NCBI GenBank assembly: GCA_002110485.1
Contig: MOWL01000023.1
Span: 1,116,001-1,180,000, forward strand
Length of the DNA: 64,000 nt
Reading direction: 5' to 3'
Origin: Emergomyces orientalis
Taxonomy: Eukaryota; Ascomycota; Eurotiomycetes; Onygenales; Ajellomycetaceae
Shown here: piece by piece, positions 23,613-34,938 of the stretch
Layout: each line of letters opens with the position of its first letter
Position numbering within the stretch: position 1 is the stretch's first letter
Notes under the pieces: model-generated
Seen by the model: only the letters and a program-made list of their open reading frames with translations
Told to the model about the DNA's origin: nothing
The model's database searches: none
Made by a program: the position numbers and the translations under genes

Positions 23613-24884
23613 GATTTAGCTTGGATTTTGGATTTACGCAGTAGGCGTTCGACCCCTTCTGATAGAACTTGATCGATTGACTGAGGCGAAAGTGGGCGAA
23701 AGTGGAAGAGGTTGATATTCACGGTTTTGTAACTTTCGGATGAAGAATATTGACCAACAAATATTATTATTATTTTATTTTATTTTTATTTTATTTTTTC
23801 CTTTCTAATTTTGTTGCCTTTTCAAGAACTTCAGCCTTTTTTGTTCATAAAATTAGGCCCAGAGTGTATTTTCTTCGTTTGAGAGCTTCCCTGTGGAAAT
23901 ATTTCGATTTTGATATCCCGGGCCATTTTTCCACTTTCCACTCCACAAAATCAAGAATCAGCCGAAGCCAGCCACTTATAATCTTGCTGCCTGTCTGTGA
24001 AAAAATCAAAATCAAAATCAAGATTTCTGCATCAATATTTAATCGCATGAAAATTGTATGAAAGGGTGAAAATGACTCTTAAGCGTCATGGGGATAAGTG
24101 TAGGCCTCTAAACCTTATAAAACCAGGGTTGTTATGGGAATAAGCAGGGATGGTCATTGCTTTCGAAAAGAGTCCCCGTTTCTTCCATATATTTCTTCCA
24201 TAATAACAATAATAGTTAGTTAATAGAAACTAATAATACCCTTATATTTTAGTATTTATTTCCCCCTTCCATGACTCCATCCCTTCCGCTCCAAACAAAC
24301 AGGCCATATCCTTGGAGAGGCTTGTAATGTTCAGCTGACTCGGAAGAGAAGTAGAAGCAAAGAAGCAAGAAGAAGCAAAAAAAAAAAAAAAAAAAAGTAG
24401 GCTAAATTAAAGTTTTGTTAGCTTCTTACTCCGCGGGTATTGCTCGAATAGGTATCGAGATGGATACGAAAGGGTGAAAGGGTTGCATGGATGTTAACAA
24501 TGATGGTGGTATTCATATACGAAAGAAGCTAAGGCCTCCGCATAGGGAGGGGAGGGGGTGGCCGTTGAGTTAGATTTGTCACCGATTGCTTCGGAACGTT
24601 TCCCAACAAAGTTTCACCACGCGGGGGTTGAAACTGGGTGGGGGTTGAAAAGTGTGAAGAATGCGTGTCAGGGTTGGGCTGATAGTTCCTTTTTGCTTTT
24701 TCCTGAGCTGAGTGGTTAAGTTAAGCCATGTGGCTGAGATGGAGTGACGGAGGGTAAGAAAATGCAATAATGTTGAGATGTTGCATGGTAGGGATGAGGA
24801 GTGACAGATGGTTCAGCCCAAGGGGGGTGTCCTCCAACATGCCGCCGTTATCAGATATATACAGTACGGAACACACTTCCCTAG
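23613..24884. other. Intergenic region with an A20 tract
   Basis: No gene is supported. It contains TTATTT-type low-complexity DNA near 23763-23805 and a run of 20 adenines at 24377-24396. Confidence 0.5.
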
Positions 24885-25003
24885 TGTTGGAGTATAACAT
24901 TGGCTTGATTCTCTATCTATGCTTTGTGTGCGTTGCAGAGAGCTATATAGCCCTGAGAGATGAAAGGAATAACATCAGGCCGGGCGGATGGATGCCTCTG
25001 ACA
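24885..25003 (+). mobile_element. 119-bp LTR-like dispersed repeat, copy A
   Basis: The element begins TGTTGGAGTATAACATTGG and ends GCCTCTGACA, giving the TG...CA boundaries of long terminal repeats. It is flanked by a perfect 5-bp direct repeat CCTAG (24880-24884 and 25004-25008), which marks an insertion. Two further copies lie at 59923-60065 and, inverted, at 58598-58714. An internal GCTATATAGCCC palindrome could be a TATA-like promoter. No coding internal region adjoins it, so it is best read as a solo LTR of a very small retroelement, or alternatively a short terminal-inverted-repeat element. Confidence 0.8.
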
Positions 25004-25596
25004 CCTAGCATATAACTTGCCAAGTGTAGTTAAGGACAAGAATTTTCTTGCGATAATAAAGATTATATTTTGTATTGAGCAAAAACCATTGTGGCGAAGA
25101 ACCTTGTTCTAAACCGCAATGACATGCTTTCCAAATTCTTGGATATCCCAATGGATTAAATCGGGATTGCCCAAGGGGGTTCCCTTATGAACAATTCTTT
25201 TTATGTCACGTTAACTTTCTGGTATTCATTTCTATCATGACCAATGTGCAGTTTTCAAATGTCATGCTGGGATTGGCGCCATATAAAGAATATTAAGACA
25301 CAGCATCAAGCAAACGATGAAATATGAGGCCAGTAAACAAAAATGTTGTACAAAGGGAGTGACGCCGCAAGCTTAGGTCTGCCGTGGAGATATCGGGGGT
25401 TCTGGCGTTCGGCAGAGCCAGGGAAGTGGGACGTGTGGTTTTGGGGGCCGAATACCATTCTGGTTCCACTTTTGGAATTTCCCCCTAATTATACGCAAAT
25501 CGGGGGGGGGGTGTCTAGTTTGGGATGCCAACAGCAAGAGGGTGAAAACAAGGCGGAGAACCGCTATATTTCTTCCAGGCTCCAAAGTCTGCTTCT
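25004..25596. other. Intergenic region
   Basis: 593 bp between repeat copy A and the 3' end of Leo1. No feature supported apart from a G-rich tract near 25502-25511. Confidence 0.5.
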
Positions 25597-27127
25597 CTAC
25601 TCATCATCTTCATCGTCGTCAACCACATATCGATTTTTCTTCCTGGCGTGTGGCGATCCAACTTCAGGTTCAGCACTCTTCCCAGGGATCTCCTCTGGAA
25701 ATCTTTTTGGGGTAGTCTCTCTCTTTGATGACTTCTGTGGTACTTCCTCATCAACTTCACCTTCAGCATCGGCATCCTCATCTTCCAATTCCTCTTCCTC
25801 TTCATCTTCTTCATCCTCCACAATCTCCGGTTCTTCGTCACTACCAACCAGGAAACCATCATCTTCGTCATACTCGTCTTCTCTGGTCCGTCCTCTCCGA
25901 TCGTACTCATCTTCCTCATCGGAGTAAATCTCCCCGCGACGATTAGGTCTCCGCTTAGGTTTCTTCGCGCCACGTGCTCTAGTGGTTGACATATCATCGT
26001 CACCTTCTAACCCAGCAACAGTGAGACCACCTCCTCCAGTTCTATAGGAAATACCGACACGCCTTCCTCGGTCAAGGTCGCGGTCTGCGGCCAGTTGGCG
26101 TTTACGATCTGCTCGTAATTTCTCACGCTCTGCAAGCTCAGCCCGTTTCTTGGCCAGTTCTGGGTCTTCAGCGACGTCAAACATAGTGACAGTGCCATCC
26201 GCATTCTTTTTGGCACCCCTGGCAGCAGCTTCGAGTGATTCTTTCAGGCGTTGAACAGCATCGTCGGTTTCCACCATGGTTGGAAGGACACTTAGCGAGG
26301 ACGTTAGGTGTGAGGTAATACGGAACACTGATGACGCTTCAGCTGCCGCACCGAGGTAAGCATGCGCATCTAATTCAGAATCGTAATCAGCGGCTTTGCG
26401 CTCCTTATTGGAACGAGCGAGCTTTTTGGATGGCATTCGATATTGCTCCTTTGGATTCGACGCGAGTTGTAGTGTCAATGAACCGTCTGACCAGCGGACG
26501 ATCCGAGCATTCGATTGAAGTGTCTTTCCGTCATTTGGATCATAGCGCCAACACAGGGATGTGGATGCAGAGTTAAAAGGCGGAGCGACATATGTTTCTG
26601 GGTTGAAGTCTTCGGACTCAATAGCGAGAAAATTCGGCATGGCCAAAGCGTAGACCTATAGAAGCTAGTTTAGCATATATTTCAAAGCAGAAAAAAAAAT
26701 CTCGAGTATGGTAAGAGTAGTACCTCTCCGTCTGTAGATTCTGGCTCCGGTACCCGACTAAGACTCAGGTCCATAACATTTAAGGATTCCGCATAGTCCA
26801 TTCCATCCTCATCCATAGGGGAGCCGTGCCGGTCATACCGACCTTCATCGTCGCCAGAATCCAGTTCCTCATCGTCAAGTCTCCGCGACTTGCGCCTATT
26901 TTATTGTTAGCTGGCGTTTTCCTTCGCATACCAGTGAGCAAAAAGAAAGAACCGTACTCTTCAGGTTCCTCTGACCCAGAACCAAAAAGGTCAGCGTCGT
27001 CATCTCCATTAATTTGCTCACCGCCAAAGTTCAGGCTGCCATCTTCACCTGTTTCGGAGGTATCAGAGGCATGTTTTTGCTCGTTCTCCTCCGAAAGTTG
27101 ACTTTGGCGATCGTCCTCTGAAGGCAT
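25597..27127 (-). CDS. leo1: Paf1 complex subunit Leo1
   Basis: Three minus-strand exons (26958-27127, 26724-26895, 25597-26655) encode 466 residues. The acidic N-terminus (DDDADLFGSGSEEPEE) is split by an intron whose donor GTACGG is set by reading-frame continuity into RKSRRLDDEELDSG. The Leo1 domain follows: ALAMPNFLAIESEDFNPETY, then NARIVRWSDGSLTLQL and the VFRITSHLTSSLSVLP region (about residues 118-250). The C-terminus has basic RNRRG-like patches and a long acidic tract, then a KKNRYVVDDDEDDE ending typical of the family. Leo1 associates with RNA polymerase II as part of Paf1C and influences histone modification and elongation. It is head-to-head with the Mob2-like gene. Confidence 0.94.
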
Positions 27128-27626
27128 GGCAAAGAAGCTACAGGGCAGGCCCTGTGCAGATGTGTAGTAGGTTTATTTCTTCAATTTGCTCGAATATTTC
27201 GAAGAAAACCACAAATCCAGGATCGCGTGTATATTAATCGACGATGCTAGCAGTATTGGTACGCAACGATGCTGTTTCCAAGACAGAGACATGCTCAAAA
27301 TTGATCGTCTATGTCGTTCAATTGCAAACGACCAAAGGAAAGTTGAGGTCCGAGACGCTAAACCTGATATGGAATGTCCGACATCTCCACCGGAAGTAAA
27401 GATAATCCATTCCTAAGGCTGACATAAGCAATCCCAAACGTCTTTCTGTCTATCTGCCGTAGCAAAACATCCCGTTATCCAATCTCTCCAGCACTGGCTC
27501 TTTTGTGACTCTCTCTGTGTGTGCCTCAGCTGTATATGGCTGTTTGTCATTGCGAACCTGGGATGCTCTAACTGCCATTCGTTTGTGTTGAGACAAGAGT
27601 TTCCCTGGTTGAGTGCGTTCTCAATC
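27128..27626. promoter_or_regulatory. Divergent promoter region, Leo1 / Mob2-like
   Basis: 499 bp between divergent starts; it must contain both promoters. No element assigned. Confidence 0.5.
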
Positions 27627-28994
27627 ATGGCAACTTTCTTCCAGAGTGTGTAGGTATCTCGCCTTGCTCTCTCCCCCCGCAGTCAGGCCTCAGGGATGCT
27701 GCAGTGTGGTCTTGTTTCTGCCCACAGTTCTGGCTCTTTGTTGCTGCTTACATCCTTCCTTTGTACCCCCCCCCTTCTTCCACCCCTTCATTGCCAACTC
27801 TGCCAACTCTGCCACTGTTATTGCCTGTGGTTACCTGCATTTGAAACCTATTTAAAGTGTCACAAACTGACTTCACCACTGTGCGACAAATAGCCGCCAG
27901 GGGTTTGGGCGGGGGTCCAACAAAAACAACAATAGCAATAATAACCCTCCGAGGTTGAATAACGGTGCTCAGAATCAGCCGCCAGCAGGGTATTCCTCTC
28001 ATTCGTCCGGTCTCATGAATTCTCCTTCGATTTCCTCCACCTTCAGCGTTGACAGCGTTACGAATGACAACGATTCGATCAAGTACTTCTTTCAGGAGAA
28101 GTACGCCACGCTTAATGTCAAAGGCAACTTCTTGACTCTTTGCGCTTGCCCAAAGAACGTCGAACTTGGCGAATGGCTAGCTCATCAAAGTAAGTTTTTT
28201 GGTTTCTGGGATACTTTTGTTGCCTTTGGGTTTGGGACCCCAGCTAATTCAAAATGAATTCTAGTTGTGGAGCAAAATCGCCTGCTCCATGGTATGCTCC
28301 AAGTCATCCAAGAAATAAATGGACTAACCGGCCTTCCTATCTGCAATGAAAACACGTGCCCCACTATGTCTGCAGGCCGGTAAGCTGGATTAGTCTTCCC
28401 CCGCACGCTACTACTACTCTGATACTGACATGGCCCCGTTTCTTCGTTAGCCTGACCTACACCTGGCTGGTTGACGGCAGAGCCGCTAGGATATCTGCGC
28501 CCAAATTCATCAACAGGGTTGAGAAATGGATCGTGAGCAAAATCCATGACCCAGTCATGTTCCCTACAGAGAACGCTGCCGCAGGAACGACACCAGTAGT
28601 ATCAAGTGATCCGAGTAGCACAAGCTCTACCTCACCCGCCAACCCATCTGGCCAGGATTGGATTGGAAAGAGTAGTGGGTTCCCCCAAACCTTTTACAAA
28701 GATTGTCAGGGAATCATGAAGCAAATGTTCCGCTGCTATGCGCATTTGTACCATGGCCACTGGGAGAATCCGTTCTTCCACATCAACAAGCATGAGGTTC
28801 TTAACATGTGCTTTGTACATTTTGTGACTGTTGCCAAGTACTACAAACTTGTTGCGGACAAAGAAATGGAGCCCATGCAGCCATTGATCGACATCTACGT
28901 GAAGCAGGAGAAAATTCCCCCGGAAGCCCTCGCTGGCCACTGGGCTCAACTGACCTCGTTGTCGATGCCTACCCCCACTGCGCCTTCCAATTAG
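27627..28994 (+). CDS. mob2: Mob2-type NDR kinase activator
   Basis: Four exons (27627-27649, 27894-28189, 28265-28379, 28451-28994) encode 325 residues. The first exon has only 23 coding bases (MATFFQSV) and uses a GTAGGT donor; it joins RQGFGRGSNKNNN in frame after a 244-nt intron. The Mob/phocein core is evident: KGNFLTLCACPKNVELGEWLAHQ, CPTMSAGRLTYTWL, then RCYAHLYHGHW with its zinc-ligand-like His residues. The VKG...PKNVELGEW segment resembles fungal Mob2 more than Mob1 or phocein. Mob2 binds and activates NDR kinases (Cbk1/COT-1) controlling polarised growth. A Ser/Thr/Pro-rich insert (about residues 185-215) separates the core from the C-terminal helices. The Mob2 versus Mob1 assignment is by memory of the family; exon 1 is the least certain part. 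Confidence 0.87.
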
Positions 28995-30109
28995 AGAGTT
29001 AAATACGGCTACCATGCGGAGACGGAAATAACATATCATGATGTTTAGGGCGTTAATACAAGGTGTCGTCTTTTGTCACTCAGGGGAAGGAAGGCCAAAA
29101 CGGGCATATCTCGTTCGATATATTCTGATTAGCGATTTTTGAAGCTATTAAAGGCCTCGACCCTGATTTCATATGTTTATTTTTCATTTTGTTCTGCGGG
29201 AACGGGCAAGCATATATGTGGATTTTCTTTATATATTTTATTTCAATTTTTCTATTTCACACTCCACCGCTTTTCTTTTTTTCATTTTCAATTTTTTTTT
29301 TCTTCATTTTGAAGGCTCCCTGCTTCTTTCTTCGCAAATTTTTGATTCTGTATGTCTCCGGTAACTAGCTGATCACTTTTTTATTTGCTAGCTAGCCAGC
29401 AATCAGAAAATTAACAATTGCCTTGGGGGAGCTGCGCTTCGACAAGGACAGCGATCACTAACTAAGCCACCATCAATTTCCGATACAATGCTTCTCTCTG
29501 CACTAAAAACTGTAACGGTCGTCTTCTTTCCGCCCATTTTCCCGGATGTCGTAAGATTAAGCTTTCTGCATGGTGTGAGACACCGCAAGTTCTGGCTCGT
29601 TCCCGTTGTCTGAACGGGGGAAAAGTCCGCGGTCAGCCATTTTTTTAAGTATAAATAGACGACACGTGTAGATGATTAGTACCCTTTGCTGGCATAATTG
29701 TTCTGTTAAACTTCCCACTAGTCCCGGACACATATGTTCGCCCTATCAGGCTATCACTCCCCGGCAATTAAAAAACCAGAGATGCTTCCTTGTTTCGGGG
29801 ACCTATATCAGCCCCCCAACCCTCGTCTGCCACTCCTGGCACACCGTTGCCATGCAGGGTTAAGGCTTAAGCAAATTTTAGCTTTCTCCTGAGGCTGAAC
29901 ATACCAGGTGCCGAAACTGTTTATGGCGCAGCATAGTTGACGAAAAATGGATGGTCAGAATGACACATCGGCAAATGGAGGCGTAGAGAATTCATTGCAA
30001 ACCCCGTCACATATCTTAGCCCCATTGTAAATAGTTTCCCAAAAGAAAAAGAGGGAAAGGGGTTGGTCGGGTTGGGAGGCGAGACAAAAACAAAATATAA
30101 GCTAATAGC
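28995..30109. other. Convergent intergenic region
   Basis: 1.1 kb of 3' flanks, T-rich near 29170-29360. No gene or RNA is supported. Confidence 0.55.
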
Positions 30110-30679
30110 TCATAAATATACACCACCCTCACCTTCCTGCACCTCATCATCAACATCACCGTTTCGCCTGGCATTAGCAGCAGCAGTGCTATTTTGAGCA
30201 CCGGTGGGCTGAGCAGCTGCTGCCGTTGTCGGTCGGGCATCTCCAGTTATATTGCCATCGGCATTTACCCCTATTTCTGTCCCCGCCCCCGCCCCCGTAG
30301 CACGAGCGCCAACACTAGCACCCGCATCCACCACGTCCCCTCCAACACCCCCATTCACATCCATATCCACATCCACATCCATCTCCATCTCTTCACTCCA
30401 CCTCTGTCCCCTCCCCTCCACCTCAACCTTCAATAACTCGATCCTCTCTTGCATGCGCACGATAACCACTTCGTTCTCCCGAATGGCATCCTCACAATCC
30501 TTATCGCGGCCGTCTGGTGAGTCTTCAGCGATGTACCGGGCCAGCTCATCGTTTGAGCGCTGGAGGTGGGCGATGGAGTTGCGGAGTTCGGAGGCTTTGG
30601 CGTAGAGGGAGGAGAGGGGGAGGGATTTTAAGGCTCCGGCGAAAGCTTGAGGGGTTATTGGGGTGGCTGTGGCGGACAT
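30110..30679 (-). CDS. Proteasome-assembly chaperone-like protein (Tma17/Adc17 family)
   Basis: Single exon, 189 residues. The conserved part is an N-terminal helical region (about residues 8-85): FAGALKSLPLSSLYAKASELRNSIAHLQRSN, then ARYIAE, then a second helix AIRENEVVIVRMQERIELLKVE. This matches the arrangement in yeast Tma17/Adc17 (a helix with NSI-HLQRSN and a second with RENE). That protein is a stress-induced chaperone assisting assembly of the proteasome regulatory-particle ATPase ring. The rest is low complexity: DVDVDMDV repeats, then a Gly/Ala-rich stretch. Only short motifs support the family, so confidence is moderate. It is head-to-head with the rhomboid protease gene. Confidence 0.75.
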   Translation of the reverse strand: MSATATPITPQAFAGALKSLPLSSLYAKASELRNSIAHLQRSNDELARYIAEDSPDGRDKDCEDAIRENEVVIVRMQERIELLKVEVEGRGQRWSEEMEMDVDVDMDVNGGVGGDVVDAGASVGARATGAGAGTEIGVNADGNITGDARPTTAAAAQPTGAQNSTAAANARRNGDVDDEVQEGEGGVYL

Positions 30680-31373
30680 TGTTTTAGGGCTGTTTTGTTT
30701 TGTTTCGGGGTGATGTTGAATAGGTGTTATGGGTGCAGGTGTAGGTGGCGTGGGTTAAAGCGCGTCCGAAGTTGAGGCGGGGTAGATAGAGAACTATGGA
30801 GGGGTAATTCACGTAGACTATTTAGATGGGTAGGAAACTGAATATGGGGAATTACAATTCAAGTAACAGTGTAACCGCCTAGGTGGGTGATAGGTACAAT
30901 AGCCCAAAGTGTGAAGCGGCTGAATCTTTTGAGATATGGAGCACGTAGAAAGGGAGGTTTGTGGTCATAGCAAGGCGAAGGCGGCATGACATAAGACGCT
31001 AGCATTGATGCTCGACTCCAATGAATGTCCAATGTGGCCATATTATTGACTACAAAAGACTTGCCTCAGTTTCCCAAAATTGCTAATGGGCCATTAAATA
31101 CCTTTAATTAGATATTGTATGAAATGAATGTATGAATATCGGCGTAACTACTACCGTATTTTAGGAGTTCGCCATTTCGAGAACCAAATATGCGCTAGTC
31201 GCGGCTAATGTGATAGCTATCGGCGGGATATCTGGTAACTAGCCGCTGGCGGAGCCTTCCGCGCCAAAATTTCTCCCGCCAACAAAAATTCCCCGACGAC
31301 GACCTTACAGTTCAATCCGCGATATTGCAAACCTTTTCTGTAACCAAATGAGATCTCTCTTGAACTGTGGGAG
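30680..31373. promoter_or_regulatory. Divergent intergenic region, Tma17-like / rhomboid
   Basis: 694 bp between divergent starts. No other gene supported. Confidence 0.5.
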
Positions 31374-33490
31374 ATGAACAATGTTTTATCGGTAGCATGG
31401 CGAATAACGTGTATGGGCATTCGCTCCTCGCCAACACCCAATGCAGCTCCCCTCGCCCTGCGCCGGGTGCTTTGCCCTGACAGTCAGAGATATGCAGTCC
31501 GATCTATGAGTAGCCTGCAGAACATGGCCATTTACTACCAGAACCTATTATATCCAATTAAACCTTCAGGAATCTTCCAATCTTGCCTCTCCCGTCGAAG
31601 CTCTTCTCCCTCCCGAACGTTCTCATCTTCAGCTTCCCCCACCGCCAGAGCACCCAGACCGCTAACCCATTTCAATAAACGCGAAGATGGCATCCGATTC
31701 AGAGCCCGCGATCTCTCTGCCCTGGAGATCTCCCAAATATTTGGTCGGGAGAAGCAGATTTCAGTCCCGCTGGCGAATAGGATGCTTCGACTTCTTCAGG
31801 AACGTCGGGTCACGGGTACCATTGATGTCGATCTCCCAGCTGATATCAAAAAGGCTGTGACGGAGGATACGATAACGGCGGGATTGGAATGGTTGCGGAA
31901 AAGATACCCCATGGACGAAGATGCTGCGATTCTGAAACGTATTGAACGAGAAGAGATTGAAGACGAGCAAAAGCTTATCAAGCGCGGTCAAGAGCTCGGG
32001 CTGTATAAGCCGCAGAGCGGGAAATTTGACCAGCCTATAGAGAAGGAAGGGGATGTTTATGGGAAGAGTGTGCTGCAGGAGCAGAGAGAAGCAAATGAAC
32101 GGAAAAATAAGCTAGAGGATGAAAGGTGGAGGCGCGAGTGGATGGAGGGCGAGGCGAGGGATAGGGAGAAGTTGAAGCAGAGCATACAGAAAAACATGGA
32201 GTTGCGGAAGTTCGAAGAGGCGGCGGTTATAGAGGGTATGATTATATTCTTCATCTGCATCTACTTGTTATAAGACACGATTCTTTATTCAGATTTTGCT
32301 AACTATTGCCTCCTCCAGCTAAACCTCGTGCGGATCCCACTGTTCGTCCTGCCTTGGCTTGGGTGCAAAAGCATCATGTTCGAGCTACAGCAAATGATTG
32401 GGATACCTCAAGGCTCTCCAAGGTATGCCCCAACTCAAAACACAGACAACGCACAAAGAAAAAGAAATTAAGAGAGTAAAAACTAAACAGGCCGGCCGAA
32501 TCCTTCCCTCGCTCTGTATCACTCTCCTCACCATAGGCCTCTGTTATGTCCTAGCCGAAAATTACGAGCCAGTGCCTCGCCATGAGCGCCTGATGCCCAA
32601 TACACCCCCTGCCGCAGCAACCGTGATCGGCCTCATTGGCACAAACATTCTCATCTTCGCTATGTGGAGAGCCGTCCCGCCTGCGTGGAGAATGTTGAAT
32701 CGATATTTCATTAGCGTGCCCCTGTATCCTTACTCGATAAGCATCGTCGGCAGCATATTCAGCCACCAGCAATTCCGACATCTGGGCGCCAACATGTTGA
32801 TTTTGTGGTTTATTGGAACGAGACGTGAGTGATTTCTCTTAATAGTCATTGCCTTTTGATCCATTAAATTCAGCCCTACCAGAATCTTTTAAAAATGAAG
32901 CTAACTCTAACAATAAAAACCAGTCCATGAAGAACGCGGCCGTGGCGACTTCCTCTCCCTCTACTTTTCCGCCGGCGCCATCGCCTCCCTAACCTCCTTA
33001 ACCGCCCACGTCCTTCAAAATAAACTTACCGTAACTTCCCTCGGCGCCTCAGGTGCCATTGCCGGTCTCGTCGCCGCCTGGTGCATGATGCATGCAAAGT
33101 TCGTTTTCCTCTTTCGTTCCTTTCCTCGCCCCACCACCCACCCCCCCCCTTTTTCCACAAAAAAAAATGAAAATGAAAAACCACTAACATTTAACCCTCA
33201 TTAACAGTGACAAACTGACCATCGCCCTTCTACCACAATCCTGGCAAGAGACCTTCTCCGCGAACGGCTCGACATTCCTAGCCGTCATTGTACTTGTGGA
33301 GATTGCGTCGTTGGTGGTGTTGCCGTTTCGGCTTCGGATGCCGGTGATGGATCACTGGAGTCATTTGGGCGGCTATGCAGCTGGGGCGGTGGCGGGGTGG
33401 CTATGGAAGGGGAGGAGAGAGGAAGAGAGGAGGCGGAAAAGGGAGAAGGAGGAGGGGTTGTGGGGATGGTTTGGTAGTGGTAGGAGGTAG
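31374..33490 (+). CDS. pcp1: Mitochondrial rhomboid protease (Pcp1/Rbd1-like)
   Basis: Five exons (31374-32235, 32319-32422, 32491-32824, 32924-33098, 33208-33490) encode 585 residues. The rhomboid core is unambiguous: GASG with the catalytic serine at about residue 476, and DHWSHLGG with the catalytic histidine at about 544. Several transmembrane segments lie between about 330 and 560. The N-terminus is rich in Arg and Ser without acidic residues, fitting mitochondrial import. The relative in yeast, Pcp1, cleaves Mgm1 and cytochrome c peroxidase in the inner membrane. Unlike yeast Pcp1, about 320 residues precede the core, including a long charged, probably coiled-coil segment (about 185-290, rich in E, K and R). 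The C-terminus is a basic-acidic tail after the last helix. Confidence 0.92.
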
Positions 33491-34938
33491 CCTGGGCCGG
33501 GCTTGGGGAAATGTGTTAATTAAGTAGATTTAGTCCGATTTTCAGATTTTGGAGCGGGGTGTTTATTTACTGTTTTATTGCATCTTCTTTTATGTATGAG
33601 TAGAAAAGTAGTCGACCTCGATTAACATCCGGATTTTCAAGCATGTATATTGTAATATATAGTTTTTGACATATTCAGCGCGTGTATAGGCCCTCATGTT
33701 TTGTGAATTATGGTATTAATACAGCTTTAGATAAAGTGCCAAAACATTCCACACTGTTAACAACGGATACAAAAATAAGCCTGGCAAAAGAAATAACTGA
33801 AAGCTAAAATATTAATTATGGACAATTGAACCAAACAAATGGCTGGAAAATGGAATCAAAAAGACGATGACTTTTCTGCCGCCAGTCCTGGGCTCCCTTT
33901 CTCGTTCCTTTCCCTCCGTCTCGTTCTTCTTCCATTCCTCTTTTTCCTCTTCCCCATCCTCTCATCAAAGGGGCAGAACTGAGCCGAATCAGCTCCCCAA
34001 TAATATAACAAAAATGGTCAGGTGATTAAAAAAAAAATTAAAAAATTAAAAACAAGCTCAAAGTCCCAACAAGAGATGCACGTATATGAAAATCAAAGTA
34101 AAATGAAATGAAAAAAGATGCCACGATAATTAATGAGAAAAGAGGTTTTCAAATAAAATAAAGGAAAAAGGTAGAAAAAGAAAATTTCTTAAAAATCCGT
34201 TGGCCAGAAACTTTTGCTTTTCAAAACGGAGAAAGAGAGGGTGGAAAAAATAAAATAACATCAAATGGCAGGGAAAGTCAACAAAACAAATTACCTGCAG
34301 GAAAACATTCACGTAACATAAGACTGCAGTAACCTATTACCCTTAAGGGGATCGTGGAAGAGAGAGGGGAGTAAGGGGACGCAAAATGCAACATGCGTCA
34401 TAGAGAAAAGGGCCTAATGCACGCAGGATAAGTAAATAATAAGTAATCATAATATGTGCGACCAAGGGTACAAAGTCAATAGAAAAGTGAAAATCAGGCA
34501 ACAAGGGGATAGTAGGGCAAGTAGATGATATTAATATGAGAATCATTTGATATCCTAAAAATTCTTTGATGGATGGATCAATCCATCTATTAGGACCAGA
34601 TATCAAAATGGGCTGGTGGTAAGCAAACAAGAAAACAGAAATTGCAAGAAATGAAACCATGCAAGATATCACCCAAAAAAGAGGAGACACTAGGGCCAAG
34701 GTCTCCATCCAATAATAGATGGTAAGGAATTAAAGAAAATAAAGAAATATATAGATAGAGTAAATATTCCCCTCCTTAAAAACGCGAAAACCGAAAACCA
34801 AGAAACTTTCCCTTACCCAACCAACTGGTATATAAATTTTGTTTCCCCCTTTTCTATCCTTTTTCCGGTTCATGTTATTACATTTTCCTACCTATTAAAT
34901 CCGGTCTTCTGCATTTTCCGTCTTCTGCCAGCTAATGG
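33491..34938. other. Convergent intergenic region, purine-rich
   Basis: About 1.45 kb between two convergent genes. The plus strand is strongly A-rich from about 34000 to 34300 and again near 34730-34770. A 121-codon hydrophobic minus-strand ORF (34343-34708) has an ATG but no recognisable motif and may be chance. Confidence 0.5.

Noticed and set aside
30250..30436. Plus-strand ORFs rich in His/Ile/Thr opposite the Tma17-like gene
   Set aside because: They are antisense shadows of the coding Asp/Val repeats and Gly/Ala-rich region of the minus-strand gene.
34343..34708. 121-codon hydrophobic minus-strand ORF with an ATG
   Set aside because: Hydrophobic composition follows from AT-rich DNA, no recognisable motif exists, and it lies in a convergent 3' region. 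I leave it unannotated but would check transcripts.
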